The notes under the pieces: generated by a model
What the model was told of the DNA's origin: nothing
The model's database searches: none
What the model saw: only the letters and a program-made list of their open reading frames with translations
Shown: piece after piece, positions 7,999 to 16,500 of the stretch
Position numbering within the stretch: position 1 is the first letter of the stretch
Layout of the letters: each line of letters opens with the position of its first letter
Program-made: the position numbers and the translations under genes
From: Flavobacteriales bacterium
GTDB taxonomy: Bacteria; Bacteroidota; Bacteroidia; Flavobacteriales_D; Crocinitomicaceae
Direction of reading: 5' to 3'
Assembly: GCA_947474675.1 (NCBI GenBank)
Contig: CANJKA010000033.1
Location: 1 to 33,715 of the forward strand
Length of the DNA: 33,715 nt

Positions 7999-8020
7999 GT
8001 TCCCATATTGTTCCCATATT
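7999..8020. repeat. Tandem 11-bp direct repeat GTTCCCATATT x2 before int
   Basis: Two perfect head-to-tail copies of GTTCCCATATT occupy 7999-8009 and 8010-8020, between int and the candidate att repeat. They could be arm-type sites for the integrase or sites for the excisionase-like protein. Confidence 0.45.
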
Positions 8021-8031
8021 TTTATTATCTG
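8020..8031 (+). repeat. Candidate right attachment repeat of the element
   Basis: TTTTATTATCTG matches the 12-mer at 2854-2865. Placed just outside int and its tandem repeats, it is where an att core is expected. The pair would define an element of about 5.2 kb. Chance identity cannot be excluded. Confidence 0.25.
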
Positions 8032-8133
8032 TTCGTATTTTGGTTAGTTTTAGCTTATTTTTAATATTTATAAATCAATTATAATTCAGTAAATACAAGG
8101 CTTTAAGTTTAAATGAAATTAATACGAATAAAT

Positions 8134-8202
8134 CTAGTTTCGACCCTAACAAGGTCACAATTTAATAGAAACCCTAGTCTTCATTGAAGATTAGGGTTTT
8201 TT
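8134..8202 (+). terminator. Hairpin terminator preceded by a tRNA-3'-end-like stretch
   Basis: The stem AAACCCTAGTCTTC / GAAGATTAGGGTTT (8169-8182 and 8186-8199, loop ATT, one G-T pair) ends in a run of six T. No plus-strand gene precedes it. Just upstream, TTTCGACCCTAACAAGGTCAC recalls a tRNA T-arm and acceptor end, a common integration target, but I could not fold a full tRNA. It may be the scar of an att site. The remainder of 8032-8331 shows nothing else clear. Confidence 0.55.
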
Positions 8203-8280
8203 CATGTCTAAACCCCAAGCGGATAATTTTTCAAAATAAACAGCTTAACAATCGAATCAATTGAGATTCAGGATAAAGTT

Positions 8281-8296
8281 ATAAGTTTGAACTTTT
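8281..8296 (+). repeat. 16-bp direct repeat, copy 1 (flanks fic)
   Basis: ATAAGTTTGAACTTTT is repeated exactly at 9603-9618, on the other side of the fic gene. It might be a target-site or att duplication, or a chance AT-rich match. Confidence 0.3.
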
Positions 8297-8331
8297 ATAA
8301 TTGTTTTGTAATATTTCTATTCGTTTTAAGC

Positions 8332-9453
8332 TTAATTTTTCAAAATCCTTAAAAGATCGTTATTTACATAAAAAACCTCTTTCCCATCAATTTTTTCTGA
8401 TAATATTCCCATCTGGACCAATTCCTGCATATATTTAGTTAAAGTAGTTCTACTTTTTGATCCAGTAATTTCTCCAATTAATCGTTGTTTGATATAAGGT
8501 TGTGAAAACAATGCTTGATTTATTTCTAACGTATACCATTTGAGTTTAGACTTTGCATATTTGTATGTTTCATCTATTTGAATCATTATTTCATCAATCA
8601 TCTGATTTGTATGATTTGCGGTTTTCTCAACGGCTGTTAACATATAGATTATCCAAGGTTTCCATGCATTTCTTTGGGTAACACCTGAAAGTAGATAATA
8701 ATAATCTTCTTTATTTTGAATGATGTAATTACTTAAATACAAAACGGGATGTGAAAGCAACTTTTGATCTATTAAATAAAGTAGATTTATTATTCTTCCA
8801 GTTCTACCATTTCCATCTGTGAAAGGATGTATTGCTTCAAATTGATAATGTGAAATGGCCATTTTAATTAATGGATCAATTGTCTCATCATTATTCATGA
8901 AATTCAATAAATTGTCTATTTTTCCCTCAATAATTCCTGCTCCTCTGGGAGGAGTGTAGATAATTTCTCCAGGACGTAATTCACTTTGCCCACGCCTAAT
9001 TACTATTTGGGATTGTGGCGGTCTTAATTCTTGAGTAGAATTTTTAATCTTTTGAAATACTTTGATAATAGTGCTTTTATCAATAGTGTTTTTTTCTTTC
9101 ACTAAATAATATCCTTCCCAAAGTGCCTCTCTATATCTTAAAACTTCTTTGGTTGAAGCATTCGCAAACTCTTCTTTAATAGTTTCTGATATCGCTTTAT
9201 AAAGTTCGTCTTCTGTAGTGAAAATATTTTCAATTTCTGTAGAACTTTTGGCTTCTTGTAAAGAAATTGTGTTCACAAGCATTGTAGGATTGGGAATTCT
9301 GAAAATATTCCTATTTAGTTCAGCTAAAGCCCTCGATGCAATTCCCCACTTCATCAATATTTCTTTATCAATAATTTCTTCCGATAATGGTAAATCTGGC
9401 AAATTATTAAATGGTATTGTTCTATCAAATTTTATGCTTTTACTCATGTCCAT
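8332..9453 (-). CDS. fic: Fic family protein AMP-transferase with Fic_N and winged-helix domains
   Basis: A 373-residue Fic protein. The complete catalytic motif HPFTDGNGRTGR lies at residues 209-220, with the catalytic His at 209. Fic enzymes transfer AMP from ATP onto hydroxyl side chains of target proteins. The N-terminal Fic_N region contains the class II self-inhibitory motif [S/T]xxxE[N/G] as STEIEN (71-76), so the enzyme should be held inactive until the inhibitory helix moves. The C-terminal 90 residues form a winged helix (IGEITGSKSRTTLTKYMQ), suggesting DNA binding and autoregulation at the strong palindrome upstream. An in-frame Met at residue 3 is an alternative start. It stands alone beside the integrative element, with no antitoxin gene nearby. 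The target protein is unknown. Confidence 0.92.
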   Translation of the reverse strand: MDMSKSIKFDRTIPFNNLPDLPLSEEIIDKEILMKWGIASRALAELNRNIFRIPNPTMLVNTISLQEAKSSTEIENIFTTEDELYKAISETIKEEFANASTKEVLRYREALWEGYYLVKEKNTIDKSTIIKVFQKIKNSTQELRPPQSQIVIRRGQSELRPGEIIYTPPRGAGIIEGKIDNLLNFMNNDETIDPLIKMAISHYQFEAIHPFTDGNGRTGRIINLLYLIDQKLLSHPVLYLSNYIIQNKEDYYYLLSGVTQRNAWKPWIIYMLTAVEKTANHTNQMIDEIMIQIDETYKYAKSKLKWYTLEINQALFSQPYIKQRLIGEITGSKSRTTLTKYMQELVQMGILSEKIDGKEVFYVNNDLLRILKN

Positions 9454-9471
9454 TTTTTTTGAATTATTTGT

Positions 9472-9564
9472 ACATATAGCAAATATATGTTCAATTTATG
9501 TGAGAAACAAGCTATATGTTCAATTAATTGATTAAATATGAACATATAGGTGAAATGTGTTCAT
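9472..9564. promoter_or_regulatory. fic operator region: clustered TATGTTCA half-sites
   Basis: A perfect 11-bp inverted repeat, CTATATGTTCA (9512-9522) and TGAACATATAG (9539-9549), with a 16-bp spacer lies 60-95 bp upstream of fic. Further half-sites are ATATATGTTCAATTT near 9483, ACATATAG at 9472 and GTGTTCAT near 9557. The cluster is a strong operator candidate, plausibly bound by the winged helix of the Fic protein itself. Confidence 0.6.
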
Positions 9565-9602
9565 TTATTTCAAATTCAGTATTTTTAAAATATCCTCCTT
9601 TA

Positions 9603-9618
9603 ATAAGTTTGAACTTTT
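9603..9618 (+). repeat. 16-bp direct repeat, copy 2 (flanks fic)
   Basis: Exact second copy of ATAAGTTTGAACTTTT (first at 8281-8296). It is followed within 20 bp by GGGTCACAAATAAGAAA and a hairpin, echoing the layout GGTCACAA...AGAAA plus hairpin near 8150-8200. Confidence 0.3.
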
Positions 9619-9640
9619 TACGTCGAGGGTCACAAATAAG

Positions 9641-9678
9641 AAAGCTAGATGATTGTTTATCAATTATATAGCTTTTTT
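9641..9678 (+). terminator. Orphan hairpin terminator
   Basis: AAAGCTAGATGATTG pairs with CAATTATATAGCTTT (one mismatch and one G-T pair; loop TTTAT) and is followed by a T run. No plus-strand gene lies directly before it, so either an untracked transcript ends here or it is a leftover of an integration site. The rest of 9680-9928 is AT-rich leader without other clear features. Confidence 0.5.
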
Positions 9679-9928
9679 CTTTTCCGCTATTTGTCCTGTA
9701 TTTTTTTATTTTTTGCGGTTTTTTTGGTTATTTGATTTAAGATTACTTGATTTTATCTTATTTTTTGTTTAAAAATATTTATACTTACTAATCACTTAAG
9801 TAAAGTTTTTAATTAATATAAATGTTCCCCATATTCATGAAATAAATTTATATCAAGGAAATTGTAATAATTTAATTTTAATTGGGAACTATAAATTACC
9901 ATACTATTAGCAAAAAAATATTAATTAA

Positions 9929-11349
9929 ATGATTAAAATATTCCTCTCATATTTCATATTATTTACTGTTAGTAAATCTACTGCACAAAATTGGATAGAA
10001 GTACCTAACCAAATTAATACTGATGCAAAATTTATTTATACAGACACTGTAGATAATTTATTATACATGGGGGGATTATTTGGATTAAACGGAGTTGATA
10101 CGGTTCGTGGAATTGCGAAAGTAGATATAAATTCAAATATTTCGGTTTTAGCAGAGGGTTTAATGAATTTTATGGGCACTAATACTTGTGGTGTATCATT
10201 AACTGATATTGTTCGTTTTCAAGATAAAATTTATGTTGGCGGAAGTGTAACTGATTTTACTGTTGGAGATAGTATTTGGACAAGGGGAATAGGTGTTTGG
10301 GATGGTACAGCTTGGGATTCAATTCATTTTGGGCTTTTAGATAATTGGAATGAAACTTCTGGTATAACAGAAATGACGGTAATAGATAATGATTTGTATG
10401 TTGGGGGCCCTTTTACTAAAATTGAACCATTGCAATTATCAGTAAATTCAATCGCAAAATATGATGGGATCACTTGGACAAATGTAAATAACTTTCCAAA
10501 ATTTGAAACAAGTATTGTTAAAGTAATTTCAAAGTTTAATAATGAAATTTATGTCGCTGGAGTAATTTTGGAAACCTATCCTTACGATTAAGTTTATAAT
10601 ATTTGTCATTACAATGGTGTTGAATGGAAATCATTAGGAAATGGAATTGGCGGTGGTTTTTCTGAAATTCTTGATATGCTTGTTTATAATGATAAATTAT
10701 ATGTATGTGGATCATTTAGTAAATATGACAGAGCTTTAAATCCGGGAAATAGAATAGCTGTGTGGGATGGTTTTAATTGGTCTGAAGTAGTTGATATACA
10801 AGGATCAACCGAGTCGTCTTAAGCATATGTGAGTGATATGTGTGTGTTAAACGGAGAACTTTATGTAGTAGGAAGATTTGAAAAGGTGAACGGATTATCT
10901 GCTAATAATGTCGCGAAATTTAATGGAGTTGAATGGTGTGTTTATAATGATGTTTTTGATTCTTATATAAATCAAGTTGAAGTTTTCAATAATGAAGTTT
11001 ACATTGCTGGTTTATTTGAACATATAAATTCAGTACCTGTCCTAAGAATTGCTAAACTTTCATCAGTAGCTACTACTTCTAATTGTACTGCATTTGATGG
11101 ATTAACAGAATCTTCATTATTAAATTTCAAAATTAGGCCTAATCCGTTTATTGATCTATTTAACATTGATTTTGAATACCCCTTATATCGCGAAATTAAA
11201 ATTGTTGACTTTCAAGGAAGAATTATAAAAAATATTTCTTCTCACGAAAGTAAAATTTCAATTGATACTAATGATGTAAATTCGGGAGTTTATTTAATTA
11301 TCATTAATGAAAATGGGAAAAAAATGTAACTAAATTAGTAAAATTGTAA
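9929..11349 (+). pseudogene. Decayed T9SS secreted protein (two in-frame stops plus terminal frameshift)
   Basis: One reading frame starts with a signal peptide (MIKIFLSYFILF...STAQ) and runs through repeated beta-strand modules with the pattern YVGG.F..., IAKYDG..W and NNEIYVAG, typical of kelch-like or propeller-like delta-60 repeats in Bacteroidota surface proteins. It is broken by TAA at 10589-10591 and TAA at 10820-10822, yet coding continues in the same frame after each. The end carries a T9SS type A sorting domain (FKIRPNPFIDLFNI..., then DVNSGVYLIIINENGKK). After Met at 11324 a one-base loss gives TAA at 11327; restoring the frame yields TKLVKL and a stop at 11347-11349, the expected end of such a domain. 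Three independent lesions make loss of function very likely. Confidence 0.8.
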
Positions 11350-11493
11350 TTGAACATTATTTCCCTTCAATAATTCCACATTATACTCCACCATCCGAAT
11401 ATCAATAACATCTCTCATCATTTTAAAGGCAATTTCTCTATTCATCATATCTTTGGTTGCAAATTTTCCGACATTTAAATTGAAATAAGGCTG
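11335..11493 (-). pseudogene. C-terminal fragment of an unrecognised gene
   Basis: The minus strand is open for 52 codons with clearly protein-like content (ATKDMMNREIAFKMMRDV, then MVEYNVELLKGNNVQLQFY and a stop). There is no suitable start, and an in-frame stop (11494-11496) cuts it off above. It overlaps the end of the preceding pseudogene by 15 bp in convergent orientation. It is probably the broken 3' end of a gene; I do not recognise the family. Confidence 0.4.
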
Positions 11494-11514
11494 TCATTTT
11501 GAGACAGCCTTATT
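11484..11514. terminator. Bidirectional-type hairpin
   Basis: A perfect 12-bp stem, AATAAGGCTGTC / GACAGCCTTATT, with a 7-nt loop. Tails on both sides are only weakly T-rich. It would end transcription from the decayed 9929 gene and cuts through the start of the 11335-11493 fragment. Confidence 0.55.
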
Positions 11515-11592
11515 GAATTTACCTATGTAAAAGAAGATTCAACCATATTTTTTTACGAAAAGTATTTTGGCCTGAATTAATTCTAGAGTAAT

Positions 11593-11729
11593 TTACAATT
11601 TTATTATTACAAACTCTGTTCTTCTAGTTTCTTTAAATTATTATTAAATTTTTTAGTTTTAATTTTAACTGTATTAATACCATCATAAAATATGTTGTCA
11701 GCAACTTCCGAAAGTTGAATTTTTAAGCA
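11593..11729 (-). pseudogene. Remnant of a T9SS type A C-terminal sorting domain
   Basis: The minus strand reads LSEVADNIFYDGINTVKIKTK, similar to LESLNDGIYTVKVKTE at the end of the neighbouring intact 280-residue protein. A frameshift then separates it from the expected last residues (RTEFVIIKL and stop at 11593-11595). Only the tail of a secreted protein gene remains, so this is a decay product rather than a gene. Confidence 0.45.
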
Positions 11730-11760
11730 CTATAATTATAAAAATGATAGCATATTCTAT

Positions 11761-11785
11761 ATGATGTTTCCATTTTAAACATCAT
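11761..11785. other. Small perfect hairpin
   Basis: ATGATGTTT / AAACATCAT with a 7-nt loop. It lies next to the stronger terminator at 11794-11840. The role is unclear; the surrounding 11730-11928 holds no gene. Confidence 0.3.
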
Positions 11786-11793
11786 TTAAAGAA

Positions 11794-11840
11794 AAAAGGA
11801 AACTTTTGAAAAAATTATATTATTTCAAAAGTCCCCTTTT
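11794..11840 (-). terminator. Terminator of the 280-residue secreted protein gene
   Basis: ACTTTTGAAA (11802-11811) pairs with TTTCAAAAGT (11823-11832), extended after a two-base mismatch by AAAAGG/CCTTTT. On the minus strand it ends in a T-run, 90-130 bp after the stop codon at 11929. Confidence 0.6.
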
Positions 11841-11928
11841 GACTTACCTAACTATACTATACTATATACTTACTACTAAACAAGTACAACTTAAAAGATT
11901 TAGGTAGTGGTGATTGAATTTAATTTAA

Positions 11929-12771
11929 TTATAGATTTTTAATGACACTTATTTTTTTAATTATTATTGAATTTTCAGTTTTTACTTTCACTGTATAAAT
12001 TCCATCATTCAATGATTCTAAGTTTATAAAATTATTAGTCGAATTTAAAACAAGTTTCCCTGAATTGTCGAATATATCAACATAAGGATTATTTACATTT
12101 GTTATGTTAATACTAGTTGATGTTGGGTTTGGATAAACATTAATCAGTTCTTGACTATTTAGTACTGAAATACCAGTATGATCTTTTTTTGTCCCTGAAA
12201 CCAAAACATCATCTAATCTTAACATATATTGATTATTACAATCACTATGTCTAAATGCTACATAAATATTTTTTCCATTGTAAGCTGCTAATGAAAAAGT
12301 TTTCTTTTTATAACTAATTGATCCATCAGGATCACCAGAGGTAAGAGTTTCACTATATATAGGATTAAAATCAGCAAAATTAGTTCCTGTTTCAGATACT
12401 AAAACGGAATAATGTTCACTATAATAATTTGCATCACCAGCTGAAATCCAAAAACTCAAGTGATATGATGTATCACTAATTGTTAAATTAGGAGTTATTA
12501 AGTAAGCGTCAGGTATGAATCCATCTGAACTGCTAAAAGCACAACTTGTACCTGAATGGCTGTAAAAATTTGCCGCAGGCCCATTCCAATTAAGGATTCC
12601 CCAAGTATAATTCGATGAGCCCGCAGTTGTAATCCATCCAGTAGGAAGAGATAAAGATGGAATGGTGTTAAAACCTTCTTTTAATATAGTATCTGTAACT
12701 TGTCCAAAAGTTGAAAATTTAATTACCATCATTATTAAAAAGATAGTATTTTTTTTAGTAAATTTTTTCAT
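11929..12771 (-). CDS. Secreted choice-of-anchor J protein with T9SS type A sorting domain
   Basis: A 280-residue protein. The signal peptide covers about residues 1-23 (...KFSTFGQ). Residues about 30-195 form a jelly-roll domain of the choice-of-anchor J/cleaved-adhesin type (ILKEGFNTIPSLSLPTGW at the start; AYLITPNLTISDTSYHLSFW; VAFRHSDCNNQYMLRLDDV at the end), commonly a carbohydrate or surface binding module. Residues about 205-280 form a T9SS type A sorting domain (NVYPNPTSTSINI..., then DGIYTVKVKT...IKKISVI), which directs export by the type IX system and surface anchoring. It has the same architecture as the protein at 28383-29246. It is the only intact gene within a cluster of decayed T9SS cargo genes. 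Ligand unknown. Confidence 0.85.
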   Translation of the reverse strand: MKKFTKKNTIFLIMMVIKFSTFGQVTDTILKEGFNTIPSLSLPTGWITTAGSSNYTWGILNWNGPAANFYSHSGTSCAFSSSDGFIPDAYLITPNLTISDTSYHLSFWISAGDANYYSEHYSVLVSETGTNFADFNPIYSETLTSGDPDGSISYKKKTFSLAAYNGKNIYVAFRHSDCNNQYMLRLDDVLVSGTKKDHTGISVLNSQELINVYPNPTSTSINITNVNNPYVDIFDNSGKLVLNSTNNFINLESLNDGIYTVKVKTENSIIIKKISVIKNL

Positions 12772-13231
12772 AAGTTTTGTTTTTAGTATTACGATGCAAT
12801 GTTATTAAGATTTAAAAAAATACACAATTTTTCATGTACCATTTAACTACCACTACTTTTTAACTGATTGATTTTGAAATGATTAATAATAATTTTTTTT
12901 ATCTTAATAAGTCTTAATTATTATTGTAAATTTAAAAAAGAGTCTAAATTAAACTCATTATCACTTTTAACTCATTAGTAAAGTGTTGAAATATCAACAT
13001 TAAAATGTATACTAAATAGCAATATTTTAATTTAAGTAATTCAACAAATCAAAAATGCTTGAATTGTTTTATGTTAAGCTTTTTCACTACAGGACAATTT
13101 TTGAAAACTGATTTTGCACAGTGTCCATGTTTTTTAATGGCTATTGGTTTTACTTACTGGCCTAATAATTTATACTTTATAGTGCCAGACAAAGGTTGTC
13201 TTTACTAGATTAATGAGTTTTTGTAGTAATT
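12772..13231. other. Gene-free, AT-rich interval
   Basis: It contains the promoter of the 280-residue gene, with a -7-like box TAACATTG on the minus strand at 12797-12804. The rest has no supported gene. A stretch near 13093-13126 (GGACA...TGTCC ends) could be a scrap of an insertion sequence, but no transposase sequence is visible. Confidence 0.3.
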
Positions 13232-13459
13232 TTAAACATATATGTTATTTATTTTAAAAGAATCCCCAATGCTAAAAATATTGGCTTCAAAAGTAGCAAG
13301 TAGAATAATAGGAGTAATCTTTAATTTTTGATTTACAAATGAATTTTTCGATTCAATTATTTTTGGATGTATAGTTTTACCTTGAATATCTCTTAAGTTA
13401 AATGTTTCGTTATTCTCAATTGAATGGTTATAAAAGAAAATATAAATAATATCAAATTC
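13232..13459 (-). pseudogene. Remnant of a C-terminal sorting domain-like sequence
   Basis: The minus strand is open for about 75 codons without a start, reading ...NETFNLRDIQGKTIHPKIIE..., QKLKITPIILLATFEANIF and ending NNIYV. The order (DIQGK strand, variable loop, then a strand-forming PxIxLxTFEAN) matches the end of T9SS sorting domains but lacks the usual GIY core. It is cut by an in-frame stop above. It lies just beyond the terminator of the 1051-residue gene and is probably another decayed cargo gene end. Confidence 0.4.
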
Positions 13460-13484
13460 TTAATTACGAAATTTTTTTTTAAAA

Positions 13485-13519
13485 AAAATGAGGTTATCTT
13501 ATTAAGACAACCTCATTTT
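13485..13519 (-). terminator. Terminator of the LTD/SprB paralog operon
   Basis: A perfect 11-bp stem, AAAATGAGGTT / AACCTCATTTT. On the minus strand it is followed by a long T-run. It lies 34-68 bp after the stop codon at 13553. Confidence 0.75.
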
Positions 13520-13552
13520 ACTTTCCGTTTGATCATTTATTCTTTTTATCAA

Positions 13553-16500
13553 TCAATATAAGACATTTAAGTTTCCATTCAAATATAAATGTTTGTCTTC
13601 AATATTGTCTTTAGCTATCATAGTCCAAGTATATGTTCCTGATTGAACCATTTCTCCTTTGAATTTCCCATCCCATGAAGCATTTTGATCATTTGATTCC
13701 CATACAACTGTTCCCCATCTATTAAAAACACGCATATTGAAAAAACTTAAATCTAATCCAATTAATGAATACTCCCATGAATTGTTGTGCGTATCTCCAT
13801 CTGGAGTAAATGTGTTTGGGATATAGATTATTGGATCTATTCGTCTTTCTATGTATTTTGTAATAGAATCAATACAACCAAATTCATTAGTGATAATTAA
13901 TGTCATTGGGTAAAATCCTTCTTCAAAGTTTTTAAATTTTGTAGCGAAGTTTTTTGTTGTGTCTCCAGTAGGAACACCATCTGGAACAAACCAAACATAA
14001 CTCACTATATTACCAGTACTTTCATCCGTTAATGAAATATCTTCTTTTTCATTTTTTATTACTCCGGGATCAAAATTAAAGTTGGCAATTGGTGATGGAT
14101 TATTTATGATGAATTTACTTTCACTATATGAACATCCATTTGCGTCTTTAACGGTTAAGGAGTAAGTTCCTGTTACTAAATTAGTAAATGAAACAATGGT
14201 CGAAAATGAAGTTCCGTCAATACTATAAGTATAAGGAACTGTTCCGCCATTAGTATTTGTAATATTGATTTCACCATTGTTTTTTTCACAAGAAGCATCA
14301 ATTGAAATTAGTGTTAAATCGTTTGGACCTGAAATATTACCTACAATTACAGCGGGTGCATCTAGAATACAACCATTTCCATCTTGAACACTAAGTGTGT
14401 ATGAACTTGCGGATAAATTTGAGAAACTTGTTGTCAATGAATATCCAATTTCATTAAAATCATATTGATAGGGTGCTAATCCACCTGTTACACTTCCGAT
14501 TAATACGCTTCCGTTATTTAGATTACATGTCGAACTAGTAGCGGTAACTATTACAGAAGTAGGACCTGAAGTATTCGTTAAAACAATAGAAGAGGCTGTT
14601 AAAATACAACCATTTAAATCTCTTACAGATAAAGTGTATGTACCCTCACTTAAGTTTGGGTATGACGTTGTGCTTGAATAACCTAAGCCATTAAAATTGT
14701 ATTGATAAGGCACTGCACCACCTGTTACTGCTCCAATAGTTACTTGCCCGTTTGATAAACTACAAGCTTCATTTGTAGAAGTTGGATTTACAGTTGTTGG
14801 ACCAGGAGTATTTGTAAGGATAATTGATGTTGCAGTATATGAACAGCCATTATTGTCTTGAACTATTAACGTGTATGTTCCAGCAGCTAAATTTGTATAA
14901 ATAATATTCGCTGTGAGCCCTAATCCATTAAAGTTATATAGATAAGGTGAAGATCCTCCAGTAACGTTACCTAATGAAATTTGACCATTTGATAATGTAC
15001 AGGTCTCATTTATCTTAGTTGTTATGATTGCAGAAGGACCATTGCCGGCTGTTAAAACAATATTAGGTGCGGTAAAAGTACATCCGTTATTGTCTTGAAT
15101 TGTTAAAGTATACGTGCTTGCAGATAATAATGTGTAAATTGAAGTGGATGATAATCCTAAACCGTTAAAATTATATTGAAAAGGTGCGGTTCCTCCTGTT
15201 ACTGCTCCTAAAAGTACTTGACCATCACTTGTTCCACAGCTTGTGTTTGTTTTAGTCACAACGATTGATGTTGGTCCATTGGCTGAAGTTATAATTATTG
15301 AAGGTGCTGTATAACTACAACCATTATTGTCTTCTACTATTAACGTGTATGTACTTGCAGATAAATTCGTATAAGTTGTCGTAGATGACAATCCTAGTCC
15401 ATTGAAATTGTATTGATAAGGGCCACTTCCTCCTGTTACTGCTCCTAAAACAACTTGACCATCATTCCCACCACAACTTGGATTGGTTGTAGTCGTAACA
15501 ATTGCAGTTGGTCCATTCGCTGAAGATAGAACAATGTTTGTTGCTGTAAATGTACAACCATTCGCATCTTTTACAATAAGAGAATAACTGCCAGCCGCTA
15601 AATTTGGATAAGAAGTTGTTGTTGAAAATCCTAACCCGTTGAAATTATATTGATACGGTGAAACACCTCCCGTAACCGCACCTAAAACAATTTGACCATC
15701 ACTTAATCCACAGTTTGGATTTGTTGGTGTTGAAAGTATGGCAGTTGGAAAACTACTGTTTATTAATGTAATAGTTGTGTCTTTAGTACATCCATTTTTA
15801 TCGATGTGAATGCTATAAGCCCCAGCTGCTAGAGCAGTAGCTGAATTTGTTATAGAAACATTTGGTGTCCATGTGTAGGTATAAGTTCCAGTTGTCGTAG
15901 GAGTAATTGTAATACTTCCATTCGGATTTCCACAACTAGGTTGAACAATTGAGGAAGTAATAGCAAATGATGCTGCTGTTACGCAATTACCTCCGTTACA
16001 ATTTCCAACTGTTAAATTATTTATAGACGAAGCTATATTCCTTACCCAAGCTCCACCATCTGGAACTCTACTAAAAGTTTGACCTACAGAAGTTGTGTTT
16101 CCTACATAGTTTAAAACTCCTGGAAATCCTGAATTTATTTGTTGAGCACTTTCTAAACTAACTCCGGCAGGACTTCCTGTTGGAACGCAAGGTGTCCCCG
16201 TATAATCACCCGAATTTGAAATATTTCCTGCACTTGAACTCCAATAGATAGCGTCAACTGGAACTCCAGCAGCATTGTATAAACCAACCCATCCGTCTGC
16301 ATTTGCTAAAATGAAATTTGAAGTCGAGTTTTGGCAATAATTAGTTGTATAAATAGTCGTTTTTATGTCAACACTATTCGCGTCTGCTGAAGCAGTTGAA
16401 GTACCTATTACTAAATGTCCATTTGGTGGAATTATTGCTGCTGCGATATTCGGAATTCTAAAAGCTCCTCCACTCATAGTTCCTGCAAAATCTTGTCGTG

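Noticed and set aside
8120..8160. Possible tRNA gene
   Set aside because: Only a T-loop-like and acceptor-like stretch is present. No D-arm or anticodon arm can be folded upstream, so at most it is a scar.
9218..9535. Plus-strand 105-codon frame antisense to fic
   Set aside because: It overlaps the conserved Fic_N region and the operator; no start signal or protein-like pattern.
10589..10822. Recoding of TAA as a sense codon
   Set aside because: Neighbouring intact genes end with TAA, and the same gene has a further frameshift at its end; decay explains all three.
11847..11868. ACTAT pentanucleotide run
   Set aside because: Three units only, in a gene-free AT-rich spacer; no sign of function.
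12797..12857. Shared upstream element before the 280-residue gene
   Set aside because: A -7-like box TAACATTG exists, but the sequence 37 bp upstream (ATTTAACTACC...) matches too few positions to count as a copy.
13090..13130. Insertion sequence end (GGACA...TGTCC)
   Set aside because: The arms are only five bases, there is no transposase remnant, and no target duplication was found.
14092..15748. Regular repeats resembling an array
   Set aside because: The period is about 237 bp, in frame and protein coding (SprB units), so this is not a CRISPR array.
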